NCBI GenBank assembly: GCA_013365325.1
Contig: JABVXV010000013.1
Coordinates: 1-60,000, forward strand
From: Dipetalonema caudispina
Taxonomy: Eukaryota > Nematoda > Chromadorea > Rhabditida > Onchocercidae
Length of the DNA stretch: 60,000 nt
Direction: 5' to 3'
The position numbers were made by a program, and so were the translations under genes. Of this stretch, positions 37,030-48,488 are shown one piece after another. Within the stretch, counting starts at the first letter, position 1. Each line of letters starts with the position of its first letter. The notes under the pieces were generated by a model. The model saw only the letters and a program-made list of their open reading frames with translations, ran no database searches and had not been told where the DNA came from.

Positions 37030-38265
37030 TCAATTTTTGCGGATTGACCTTTTTCGGATTCCTTTAGAATGTTCTTCTTCTCCTTTTGCCTGCAATATTG
37101 ATGCAAAACTTGAAAACTAGAAAATATGTAATATACAAATTTCATAGATTATTAAATTCTCTTTATTAGACGTTTGGATAAATATTTTTAAATTCCTGCT
37201 CATAATTCACATTATGAGCAGTATTATTGGTTACTTTTGTATTTTAAATTTAAAAGATTAAAAAAATTGACTCGTAAAACTTTAGCTACTAATTAAGAAA
37301 TTACATATCCTTCCGCTTCTCTTTTATTTTTTGATGAAATGTGAGATTGTATGTGTACAGTTTCTTCGAAATGCTTTAAGGATCAAAACATTGCAGATTA
37401 TCGAATTTTCAACTTTAAGTATTGAGTAAGTTGAGATAAATGATATTCTTTTGATTATTCATACCGCAAAAAGAGTATCATAAGTTTAAAGGTAAAATTA
37501 AAGATTGGAAAAATTCACAAATCATTTGATTTATTGCTCCAATGCAAACTACAATTTGATATTTCAATTCTAAGAAAATTTAAGCAAAATTCTGATCAGA
37601 TGTTTGCTGGCACTGTTGGAATACAAATTTCCGCTTTGTTTTAACAATGCGCAATTATACATGCCATGACGGCAATCACAACGAAATCAAACCAATCCTA
37701 ATTTCATCCATTCAATATTTCATTTTAACCTACCTTTGAACTTTTTGTTTCCGAATTACTATCATCTTTTAGCTCATCGACAGTGTTAGTATTGTCAATT
37801 GCGCTTGAAGTAACTCCGCTAGCTGATTTGTCAACAAGATGGGACGTCGTATTTTCTTTGCAATGAGATGCGCTAGGATTGATTATCATTTTTTCCAAAA
37901 TAAATGTTGCTGTTTTCGATCCCAAATTCATCGATGCTTTTGATGATTCAGGATTTCGTTGAAATTCTGCTAAATCATCACTGGATTCGCTGGACATCTG
38001 TTCAACTCCGGTTTCCTCAATAAATAGCTAAAACGGAAATATTTTATATTATTAAGCAATTCCTAAAGTTATATTTTTAAATCTGAACGAAAAATTCCCA
38101 AATGCGTAGTTCCCAAATATTTATATTTTCTGGAGAATTTTTTGTATTTTCAAAATTTAAAACAAAGCTTACTTGTGCCGTAATGTCATCATCTATATCC
38201 CTCAACTTGTCCTTTCGTCCTTTCTTACCTTTCTTATCTTTCTTACCCTTGTATTTATAAGACAT
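37030..38265 (-). CDS. Orphan gene C, 148-residue Lys- and Ser-rich protein
   Basis: Three exons, 38173-38265, 37734-38027 and 37030-37089, joined in phase 0 twice. The protein opens with a strongly basic stretch (MSYKYKGKKDKKGKKGRKDK), followed by IDDDITAQLFIEETG, a Ser/Asn/Asp-rich middle, and a basic tail KGIRKRSIRKN. It looks mostly disordered. No family recognised. The start at 38265 is preferred over the upstream TTG codon because an ATTTCAG acceptor lies 23 bases upstream and this is the first ATG after it. The last exon has only 20 codons, so this end is the least certain. Confidence 0.65.
37196..37221. other. Inverted repeat (11-bp perfect arms) in intron 2 of orphan gene C
   Basis: CTGCTCATAAT, loop TCAC, ATTATGAGCAG. 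A perfect small hairpin; function unknown. Confidence 0.65.
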
Positions 38266-38290
38266 CTTTTTAGCAAACAAATTGATTTCT
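38266..38290 (-). other. Leader acceptor of orphan gene C
   Basis: GATCAATTTCAG on the minus strand, then a 23-base leader before the first ATG. Confidence 0.5.
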
Positions 38291-40269
38291 GAAATTGATC
38301 AATTTTGGAAATGAACAAACATTTGTGTGAACAAAAATTAAATTTTCAACCATGACTTATTGCATCGTTATCTTTTCATATTTTCCTTTCAAACAATTTA
38401 ATTCTAAACACTAATTTGACTGATATGCTTTTGCTAAAAAGAGATTAGCTCTAAAAAATTTATCCTTTCCAGTTTTTAATTTATGATGAAAGCAAAATTT
38501 CAAAAAGTTGATCGAACTTTTGAAGTCATTTTCAATTACTTTCACAAATTAACTAACAAAATATAATCAAATTAAAATCTCAAGTTTCCACAATATCGTA
38601 ATAAACTAATAAATATTGATAGTATCCAACAGAGCAGTATAGCTGAACGTTCTTTACGACAATCACATATTACATGATGAAGTAAAGATTCCAACGGTTA
38701 ATTCCAACGATTCTTGCCGCTTAAATACAGAAGTTCTGATTTTGATCTGAATAGGAAGAAGAGGTCAAAATTTTCAAGCCTTTTACCAGAAATTTCGAAA
38801 TGCTTCTCTTTTTATTCCACAATTACTCTGTAATGGATCATATTTCATATTCATCTTGTCATATGCTAGAATTTACGAGTCTAATTTTTTAAATTTAGTT
38901 CTTGTTGACCTTTTTTTTTGAACCAGACATATGTGGAGGAATTAATATTTGACATAGAGGATCAGGAAAAGTGAAATGTTAAAAGAATGAAAAAGCGAAG
39001 TATTATTGGTTGAAAAGTGTGCATTTTTTCTTGTTAAATAGATATGTATTTCTGACCAATAGAATTTTCAAAATGAAACACTAAAATTTCACCAATAAGC
39101 TTTATGGGAAGTTATTTTTAAATTTCGTGTTTCCGTTCCATTGAAATTTCATCACTTTCATTCATCAATTTTTATTTGAAATCAAAAATACAAGCACAGA
39201 GGTATTTTCAATAATCAAGCAGTTGAAATGGTAATATCAGAAGTGTTGCATATGTGTTATGAGAAAATAGGTAAATTTCTAAAATGTACAAAATTACTAA
39301 TTTGCTAATCAATAGATTGCAATAATAGTATGGTTTGGAATATTTAAATCAAAATTCTTACAACTAAATGATAAGTTAAAAATTTTGCAAATTTTCAGAT
39401 TTTAAAAAGCTCTCATATTTATACGAAAAATGAAATTAGTATATAAAATGTCAAATAGAACAACAATAAGGATATATATGCATAAAAATTCAAAATAACT
39501 CCATTTCATGATACTGCAAAATGATCATTACTAGAAATTAAAGATGCAAAAATAAGCAACAAGTGATTGATATTTGAAATGTGATTCAGTAACACACAAA
39601 GCATATGACTAAAACTAATCGAATTTGCTGTTTATTGTACGGATCCGGAAAATAGGAATTTCATCAACAAATCTGAAAAGTAAAATTTAACTAACAAGTT
39701 CCTCTTTCAAAATCGTTATCAATCGCATTCCTTTTATCATCTAAGAGATTTAAATCATTTGAAATTTCAAAATTGCTAATTTTTTCTAAGAAAAAATTTT
39801 TCAAATTGAAATAAAGGGAGCAAAGATAACTACGGTCATGAGATATTGAAGAATTTAAAACGCTACATTAAAAAAGGAGAGAGATATTTCAGGAAGAAAA
39901 GTGAGAAATTTGTAGGATAAAAAATTCATTCAAAATTTTCAAAAGAAATTAATATAATTTACCAATTTGAAAAAAAAATAATAATTTTTATCAGTCATAC
40001 AGTCATTGAGAAAAGTGAAAAGAAGAAAAGGTTACAAAATAATTTACTTTTTTAAAGATAATAAAAAAAGATCAACTTGAATGACTGACTGATAAAAACA
40101 TAATAATTAAATGAATACATTCAATCAAATATGAACCTTTTCCTAAAGATCAGAAATTTTACTATTTATAGAATAATGTTTCCAACTATTGGCTATTAAA
40201 TTTTTGTTGAATATTCATCTATCACGATGATACTGTTTGCAATTTCACTATTCATCAATTAATTCACTT
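38291..40269. other. Intergenic region between orphan genes C and D
   Basis: 2 kb of AT-rich sequence. I see no supported exon on either strand. Confidence 0.6.
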
Positions 40270-41428
40270 CTAGTTATTCCTACCACGACTTCTTGTATTT
40301 GTCGGTGATACATTTTGACCTTCCTCAAATTTCCTTCGAAGTCGTTCTCGTGCTCGTTGTGCACGATCATTCTTGGATGTCGTACTCATTACAATCCGTT
40401 GATTTTCAGGAACTTCATTTATTTTGAAAATTATACGACCACGAATGTCTTCAGCTCTTATATTCTTTAAGTCTATTTTGTCACCAGTACCAATTGTATC
40501 ACGTGATGTTTTCTCATCTTCTGTTTGTTTATCCTGAAATTTGTTAACAATCGAAATTTCAACCGATTCAAATGTGAAGGATATTATTATTTGTTGATCT
40601 ATATCACTGAAATTCATGTAGCTAAAATAATCCTAATCAATTTATCCAGCAGATATTAGTAACGATGTAGTAAAATTGCTTGTTGATAGCAAAATATGTG
40701 GGAGAAAAAGGAATCTGTCATGATGCGACACGACAAGATACGATCAGATAACTTTGAGTATTATTTAATTCGCTGATACATGATTTTTGTTGTACAAGAT
40801 CATTGTGGACGTCAAAAGATTGTCTATACAACAAAATTATTACCGTTTGCTTTGGACGTGTATCCTTGCGAGGTGATGATTCAGCAGTATCAGTTTGATC
40901 AGAATGCTTGCTTAGACGAGGTTTCTTCCGGATACTAAGAAAACTGGATAGTTTTGGCTTATACATCATTGTAGTATCATCTTGTTCAGTTTTTTCATCA
41001 TTAAAATCTGTTAGCCTTAAAGCTCTTGCGAATAATTCATCATCAATTTTACATGTCCTGAATCCGGTAGAAGTAGATGGTTCTTCGGGATTTTCAATAT
41101 AAGGCTGTTCATCAAATAAAGATGAATGTGCAGATGTTGATAATTCTACAGTAGGTTTATCAGTAGTTTCATGTTTTTTACTCAAATCAACGATACCAAT
41201 TGCTACCTTTCCAGTTTTCTGACCTGCTTTTATATTGCTACCTGAAGGTTTAGATTCGGTTTGTTTTTTTTTTGACGGAGATTTTGGTTGTGATTGTTCA
41301 CTTGTTGATGGTTGATCGCAAAAAAAATCATAAACATTGCTGGAGATTTTTCGAGACTTTTTTGACTTCCGTGGTGATTCACTACTCTTTTGCGTCTGTT
41401 CTTCCGGTTCCTCAAGCAAACGTGACAT
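40270..41428 (-). CDS. Orphan gene D, 282-residue Ser/Lys-rich protein
   Basis: Two exons, 40844-41428 and 40270-40533, joined in phase 0. The first exon (195 codons) is Ser/Lys/Glu/Pro-rich and probably disordered, with basic clusters (SPRKSKKSRK, SPSKKKQTES, RKKPRLSKH) that resemble nuclear localisation signals, and one more ordered piece (CKIDDELFARALRLTDF). The second has KIDLKNIRAEDIRGRIIFKI and a basic helix DRAQRARERLRRKFEEG. The exon 2 acceptor was placed at TTTCAG before GAT because that keeps phase with exon 1; the longer open frame above it (to 40617) would not. No family recognised. The ATG is 30 bases after an AAATTTAG acceptor. Confidence 0.7.
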
Positions 41429-41460
41429 TACGTGTAGTTTTTCGAAACGAGAACAAACCT
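41429..41460 (-). other. Leader acceptor of orphan gene D
   Basis: ATAAATTTAG on the minus strand followed by a 30-base leader and the ATG at 41428. Confidence 0.45.
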
Positions 41461-41866
41461 AAATTTATTTTCAAATAGTTCTAACAAAAAAATTACCATA
41501 AAAATTATGCGAAAATTTTTTAAAATGTTTTTAGTAATAAGTAGTAATTCATTGAAAATATGTAAATGAAGTAATAAATTCATTCGTAATAATACATCAA
41601 TTAAAGATTATTATTGTTTATCCAATAAAACATTTCATTATTAACAACAATTTAGTATCTCTAATGAATCAAATAATTGTCAAAATTTGCTCATCGAAAT
41701 GATCCCTTAGTGGACAAATAAAGGATCAATTATGATAGCATGATAATCGTATCAGCTTGATTACTGATCCTTTCACTTCGATAAAACTTTGCTAACATAA
41801 TATGTTAGTCTAATTTTTATTTTACTCAACAAATTTTCCCTTTTTTTTTCTTTTTTTGTTTAATTT

Positions 41867-41995
41867 TTATGAACTTGAATTATTGACCCTTGACATAAAA
41901 CTTTCCATTGCTTCCTTCTTGTCATCGCTTAATTTTTGATCAGAATGTTTTTTGGCCTTTTTTTGATGATCCGAACGTTTGTCATCAGATGCCAT
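41867..41995 (-). CDS. Small orphan reading frame E, 42 residues, charged
   Basis: A short frame, MASDDKRSDHQKKAKKHSDQ then KLSDDKKEAMESFMSRVNNSSS, ends in TAA. It has the same Lys/Asp/Ser character as its neighbours. The ATG lies 6 bases after an AATGTTTAG acceptor. It could be a small gene of its own, or the last exon of reading frame F: the acceptor reads in phase 0, as does a possible donor at 43648. Too short for firm proof. Confidence 0.45.
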   Translation of the reverse strand: MASDDKRSDHQKKAKKHSDQKLSDDKKEAMESFMSRVNNSSS

Positions 41996-42003
41996 TTGGT
42001 GCT

Positions 42004-43593
42004 AAACATTGAGTTAGACACTAAATTATGATAATTTTAAAATGCACTGAAACGAAAGGAAGCAATCTAATTAACAAATAAACAAACAAGAGATGTTAAA
42101 ATTAATTAGCGCCATACGATAATTTATAAACATTAATCAAAAAAAAAAAAAAAAAAACTATTGAATGCTCTCTGAGAAAATATTCTGAATTAAGCATAAA
42201 TTAAATTCATCTTCTCCACCACTCATTTAAATTTGCTTTTTTGAAACTATTAGATCAAAAATTCCACTAATTTCGGAGTTTGAAATTCAAATTGAATTAA
42301 CTGAATAAATTGTTAGAAATACCATTTTAAACCAAATTATTACACAAAATCTTTGTAACATTCGCGAAGAAATCAAATGAAGTCATTGGTACCAATTTTT
42401 ATTGTCACAGAAATAGATAAAAAGTTGGTGGCAAAGCATCAATAGATAAAAAAAAAAAACAAATTTATGATTATCTAGAAAGTTTAAGTATGGCGGGAAT
42501 ATTTTTTATACTTTTGCCATCAGAAAATCCAACAAGCAAATATCATTCAACCTTTAAACTTCAATGCTAAAAATATTTCCAGAATCCTCTACTAAATATT
42601 CCGGAAAAAAAAAAAATTCGACAGTATATGGAATCTTTAAAACTATCTCGATGTAATCATCAAATAATAATTTTAGCTATTAAAAATGATTAAAATTTCC
42701 ATGTTTTAATTTGCTAAAACAATTTACCAAAATGCCTGCATAATTCAATTCATCAAACTTTTCAGAATCTCAATTATCCTATGATTCAATTTTTCAGTAA
42801 ATTTAACAAATCAAAGCACTTTTCTGTTCTTCTTGCTTTCCACTCGAAAAACATCAATTGAAACAATATTTATTTATTTACAACAATTTACTGCTTCATT
42901 TGGATAAATTGCAATTTATGGTGGAACTTTTTTTCAGTTTTCAATTTTTCAATTTCGGTAAAAATTTTATTGTGAAAATGAACATAAAGGAAGAATGATC
43001 ATTTAGTAATATCATTACATTTTATATTTCATTTACAAATAAACATCACCAATAATACAACGCTTAGGGAAAGTATCAATTTTATTGTCTGAAATTTTAT
43101 TTTGTATATTATATCACATTTTTATTCATAAACTTTTAGCGGTAAAAATTTTTGAATTATTTGAAAAACTTATGACTTTTGATCATATCACATCAACTAC
43201 TTACCTGATCATTTATTAACTCATTTAAAGAGAAGGTATATAATAATTACTGGAAGAAAATTATTTATTAATAATTTTTAATTACACCTTGGATACTTTT
43301 GATCTGAAATGCAATTCTTAAAAATACATTCAACAATGTTATCATCATTATCATTCATTAACAATGCTATTCACAAGATTGATTGATGTCATACCTGATG
43401 TCATATTTGCTATCATACCTTATGCACTATCCCTTATCTAATTCAATTCTTTAAGTCTTTGTTTACAGAATCTTTGGTTTAATTTTTTAAAGGATATAAT
43501 TCTGAAGGACAATATTTTTTCTGCAATTTTTTTGATACTTCATAGATATGACCAATTCAGAATCATTCACTATTAAGGTTCTATTCTAATTTG
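42004..43593. other. Non-coding stretch between reading frames E and F
   Basis: AT-rich with poly-A at about 42139-42157. No supported exon. If E and F are one gene this is its intron. Confidence 0.5.
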
Positions 43594-43806
43594 TTAGCTG
43601 TGTATTTGCTCATCAATTTTCTCACCAAAGGTTATCGGATAATTAACCTTAAATAAGAAGGTCATAGACATTATTTTAGGTAAAATTTTCTTCAGATTTG
43701 TTACATACTCTTTCTCTGTTATGTGCAAGCCATTTAATGTTTCATAAAATTCAGAAATACCGAATGTACCGCTAGGAATGGTATTTTTTTTTTTTTTTTT
43801 TGCCAT
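43594..43806 (-). CDS. Doubtful reading frame F, 70 residues
   Basis: MAKKKKKN... is followed by GTFGISEFYETLNGLHITEK and EYVTNLKKILPKIM, which has an amphipathic, genuine-looking composition. The spacing E-x-EYV-x-NL-xx-IL is reminiscent of the first conserved helix of RhoGEF (DH) domains, a weak resemblance only. There is no good acceptor before the ATG, and the poly-Lys comes from a poly-A run. A donor-like AAG|GTTAAT after LFK could end an exon at 43648. It may be an exon of a gene with frame E, a relic, or chance. Confidence 0.3.
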   Translation of the reverse strand: MAKKKKKNTIPSGTFGISEFYETLNGLHITEKEYVTNLKKILPKIMSMTFLFKVNYPITFGEKIDEQIHS

Positions 43807-44848
43807 TATCTTCGATGAAAAAGTTCATCAAATTCCTTAATACTATAATAATTGAATTTTTCCCATTATAATTAATTAATTTATTATATTATGCAAGAAG
43901 AATTCTACGCTCATCAATGGAACTTTATTTCAGAATATATAATGTGAAGGTCAGTTATGTTAATGCTTCTAAAGTAGCATTTACTTTGACCTCTAAAAGC
44001 CATATTATTAAGCATATTATTAAGCTAAGTAAAAAGAAATATATAAGAAATTTGAAATTTTGAATATCTCAAATTATCATAAAAAGTGGAAAAGTAAGAA
44101 TAATGTCGGAATTCAAAATTTTTCTCGTATTTTGCATCAGAAAATAAAAACTGTCCTTTATAGCACAAGTATCAGCAAAACTAACTGACGATGATATATC
44201 AAATGCACAACGTTTTCAGCAGAATTCTTGCATAACATTTGAAAGACCTTATAATCTGAACCTGATGACTTCCTAAATTCACAATATTTTGAACATAACA
44301 CTGAAGCTTAGGAATTTTTTCAAACATTTCTTAAAAAAAAAATTGAGAAACTAAAGTTTTTTTATAGTTAATTCTGCAAGAGAAATACATTTCAATGATA
44401 TTTTCATTTTATCGAAATCATTCATAATCAACACATTTATCAAAATCACAATCAATACATTTGATTGCAACAAATTGTATCGTATCAAAATATCATTATC
44501 ACTATGCAAATAAACAAGAATAAAACATTGAAACAGTTATATGATAGCAATTATAATAAGTTTGACTCATTGAAAATTCTATAATAAATGAATTTATTAT
44601 CAATGTGAAATGGCGAAATTAATTTCAGAATAATAATTTGAAAATTGAAGATAAAATTGAAATGTTTACTGCAAGTAAACAATTCCAAATATTTATTAGA
44701 ATCAAAATAGTAACGAAAAAAAAAAAAAAAAAAAAAAACCTTATTGTTATCGATGAAATTTTAAACTATTTGTAAATTTGCTTTAGTTGTAAAAAAAAAA
44801 AAAAAGAAAAAAAAAATTTCATTGATAATTATACAAATTAATGAATGA
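43807..44848. other. Intergenic region upstream of F and downstream of orphan gene G
   Basis: AT-rich, with poly-A at about 44717-44738 and 44792-44814. No supported gene. Confidence 0.6.
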
Positions 44849-47800
44849 TTAAGGTTCATGCATAGCACATAACAATTGATAGAAACGATAATTTGAATGA
44901 CCACAAAAATCCAATTCTTGATAATCACTTTTACGTATTCCGGCAAAAAATTCCGTTGCTCTTAACAAATCAATAAAAGTTTTTGCTAAATGTTGTTTTA
45001 TTTCCATCATTTCTTTTTCACTTTCTTTATTTATTCTTCTTTTCACTTCTTCAAATTCTTCTGATTCACTACTTTCATCATAAATTATATTATCATCATC
45101 ATCATCATCATCATCATCAGATTCCTCATCACTTTCATCAACTCTTCTTGATCTTCTAGCAGAAGTTTGATGTTTTTTCTTTACGGTACGTTTCCTCTGT
45201 AGTCGAGCTTTAACACAACCCTAAAATTGTGCTAGTTTTAATTAAATTTTTTTTTTTTTAAAAAAAAAGCAACATTTTTCATTTTAAATCCCTTGATATA
45301 TTGATAGTGAACTAATGTATCTGATAGGATAACATAAAGAGAAGAATATGTAAAAAAAAAAAAAATACATTTGAAAAAATATTGAAAAAGAAGAAAGTTA
45401 AAAAAAAAGTGAAATTTCATTTTTTCTTCAAAATAAAGAAAAACAATTGAAAAAGCAATGAAATTATATTAGTGGGAAAGAATTTGTTTGTTATTTTTAA
45501 CTTCAAAAATTTCCAATGCAAAAATTTTGTTTAAAATAAAATAAACTAATTTTACGTATATATTTCGAAATAATTTATATATAATATTTGCATTATTTAT
45601 TTGCTTACGATAAACAAAAAAAAAAAAAATATTGAAATAATTGGAATAGTATAAAATTATTCGAAAGTGAACTAATTTAGTTTTTTCATGCTATAAACAA
45701 ATCTGCAATAGAAAGATCATTTTTGAATTATTTATGCAAATTTTTATGATAATATATTCATACCAAACCTTAATTGTTCTCATCAAATATGATGCCATTT
45801 CATATCGTCCAAAACAAGAAATTGCTTCAATTGTCCTATCAATTTCAATCATTTCCTTTGCTATTTCATCACAAAGATTTATCATTCCTGGTGCTATTTT
45901 CCAATTTAAATTTCGTAAGGTATATGCTTTTTTAGCTATTTCCCATTCTGCTACCAACTTAAATGATACTTTTAATTCTATAAATTGATTATGAAATATA
46001 TTTAAATATGAATGGGATAAAAATGTTATAGGGAAAATTAATAGCTATTGACAAAAATGATGGCACAAATTTGATAAGTTAAGTGTCCTAATTTTGACCT
46101 TTCATGACCTTCTTTCCTGTTATCGTTCTCAGAAGAAGAAGATAATATGCTAACCTGATGTTTTTCAAAAATAAGCAAACGTTTGAGTAATAGTTGAGTA
46201 TTGGATTCACAAATGATTTCAATAGCGATATTAGCTGCAGCTGAAATATTTCAAAATATGTTATGCAGAAAATTCCGCAATTTCTGAAAGAGTTGAACAG
46301 TGTGGTATGGAAAAGTTAATAGTAAAAGGCCTATTTTCTAAGATATGCATTGAGAGTTTTGAGAAATTATTTGCCAATATCCGATAATATCACTCTTCTC
46401 CTTTCTGCTTCTTCATTTAAAATTAAAACTTCAAATTTGTAGACTTTCAAATTTCATTAATTTCTATGAATTTTTCTTCCAAAATATTTTACTAATTTAC
46501 TTCTTCTTCATTCTTATTCCCCTTTTCTCTAAATTAAAATAGTATAATATATACATATATACTCTACTGAATAAGTTCGATAGTATAAACTTTTCAATAA
46601 CAAACATATATGATAATAAATATATTGGCCAAAGTTAATTATTTGACAATTTAGCTAAGTGATAACACCCTAGCCAAGTGATAATAACGTAATCAGGCAC
46701 ATACGTACGATTTGATCGCTAACATTTTTAGCTTATTATCGTAATGTCACTTCTTAGATATGCTAAATTATTATTTTGGTAGTAATTTAATTATTCTGTA
46801 ACAAAAAATTAGCATGAAAAAAAAAATCAATCCTTTTTGAATTGATCGAAGAAGGAAAATTTAAACCTGATTTCTTGACACAATCACGTCGTAATTCAGT
46901 TAACAAGGATCCGGGTATATTGCAACTATCATCCTCTTCCTCACTGGATTCATCATCATCATCATCCGGATTCTCTTCTTCGCCAGTTTTCACCTTCTCT
47001 TCCGTCACTTCCTGTTTTGAAGTTGATGGTCCAACTGGTGCAATTGGTGCATTCTCGATTGAAGTGGATTGTTCAGTTTGCACATTCTGTTTTGTTGTTG
47101 ATTGTCCAGTTTGTACATTTTGTTTTGATGTTGTTTGTCCAGTTCGTACATTCCGTTTTGAAATGGCTCGTCCAGTTTTCACATTCTTTTTTGAAATGGA
47201 TCCTTTTTTTATAAGGAATTTTTTTTCTAAAATTTCTAAAATGGATTGCTCTTTTGTTTCGGATCCAAATGGAAATTTTTTGATTAATTTACAAGGATCA
47301 TCATCTGGAGCATTTATTAAGCTACGAAAATCTCTTCGCATATAATTAAATCCTGGTCCATCAATTCTGCCGTATCTGTTGTACAATTTAACCCAACTTG
47401 GTGATAGTGATTCTGGTTCTCTGTTCCATCTGCCCTTCTAAAATAGCTTTTTTTTTTTTTTTTTTTTTCTGAAAATAATTGGAACGTTTATAATACTATT
47501 GAAAATTTCACCTAATTTTCAAAAAACTTCAACAAGTTAACAAATTATAAATCTCAAATATAGTAAAATCAATTATATTTCATTAGAAAATTATTATTTA
47601 TGGTAATAAAGATGTATTTATATTTCTAATTTGATTCAACAGATCACAAAGCATAAATTCCTTTAGTTTACATGTTGAATTTTACAACAGTGTATACCAA
47701 TCATATTTTACATGAAATGATATTAAAAATTTAGAAGATAAATTTGAGCTTTTCCAATTAATGAATCAAATTTTAGCTTTAAGCATACACTTCTACAAAA

Positions 47801-48471
47801 CATATCGTACAAATATTATTGAGAAATGAACATGGAAGAATTAATTGAGTAATTTTGGAAAAAAAAAAAAATTAAAGAAGTGATGTGATCGAATAATTAT
47901 ATTTGGATTGAAATATTTTAATGAAAAATTTGATCAGAAAAATGAAAAAATTTTAGTTGGTATGGTGTAAATGTTTCTACAGCAATACTTCATTAAAATT
48001 GCCATTCTTTAACAATTCTGTTTGTTATTTTAGCTAAATTATTGTTGTAAAAATTCTGATATACTTTTGATAACATTACCCGTAGAGTGTAAAACAATTT
48101 GATTGACTATCATAAGATTATTCATGATTTATAAATTAATTACGATAATTAATTCGTTATTATTGCTATTAGATTAAATGATGTTAAATGAACAGAAAAA
48201 AAAAACATATCCTTACGGTAAAGATTAGCATTAGAACTTCGGTGGGTATATTATTTTTTTGATTAAAGCTGAAAACATCCAGAGTTGACATTAGCACTTT
48301 TGAAAATTTTTCAGTAAGTTTCCGTTTCTGTTCCTCAGCATTTTTCTCAGCTAATTGAGTTGTTGAACCAGATGGTTCAGAACTGGATGGTTCATTACTT
48401 GAACGAGTTGAGGTTTTCCGGTGAATTTTCTGATGTTTTGCCTTCTTTGCTTTACTCCTTTTGCCGGGCAT
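44849..48471 (-). CDS. Orphan gene G, 490-residue protein with acidic tracts and coding repeats
   Basis: Five exons: 48217-48471, 46867-47437, 46155-46240, 45769-45957 and 44849-45220, phases 0, 1, 0, 0. The N-terminus is basic (MPGKRSKAKKAKHQKIHRK). Then come a Ser-rich linker, a tryptophan-containing region (KGRWNREPESLSPSWVKLYN, GPGFNYMRRDFRSLI), four 11-residue repeats of the type TGQSTSKQNVQ, and an acidic stretch (DDDDDESSEEEDDS). A helical core follows (NIAIEIICESNTQLLLKRLL, AEWEIAKKAYTLRNLNWKI, EIAKEMIEIDRTIEAISCFG). The last exon has a nine-Asp run, a Glu-rich block and the ending FCGHSNYRFYQLLCAMHEP. I recognise no family. Mixed basic and acidic tracts are common in chromatin or nucleolar proteins; that is inference. 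The start follows a GTTTTCAG acceptor by 15 bases. Confidence 0.78.
45087..45118 (-). repeat. (TCA)n tract coding for poly-Asp in orphan gene G
   Basis: ATCATCATC on the plus strand reads GAT codons on the minus strand, giving nine Asp in a row. The same microsatellite motif encodes poly-His in the FNDC3 gene on the plus strand. Confidence 0.85.
47050..47200 (-). repeat. Coding 33-bp tandem repeat in orphan gene G
   Basis: Four units: TGRAISKRNVR, TGQTTSKQNVQ, TGQSTTKQNVQ, TEQSTSIENAP, with a degenerate partial unit (KKNVK) before them. The period is exactly 33 bases. Confidence 0.88.
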
Positions 48472-48488
48472 GTTAAAAACTTTCTTCT
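48472..48488 (-). other. Leader acceptor of orphan gene G
   Basis: AAATTGTTTTCAG on the minus strand is followed by a 15-base leader and ATG. The frame is open above the acceptor (up to 48504), but the acceptor makes the ATG at 48471 the better start. Confidence 0.55.

Noticed and set aside
40534..40617. Upstream extension of orphan gene D exon 2 starting MNFSDIDQQ
   Set aside because: The frame is open, but the acceptor before it would not keep phase with exon 1, whereas TTTCAG at 40534 does. It is more likely intron.
46842..47345. Plus-strand open frame of 167 residues with cysteine-rich repeats
   Set aside because: It is antisense to the repeat-bearing exon of orphan gene G. The apparent Cys/Val/Phe repeat is the reverse reading of the 33-bp units.
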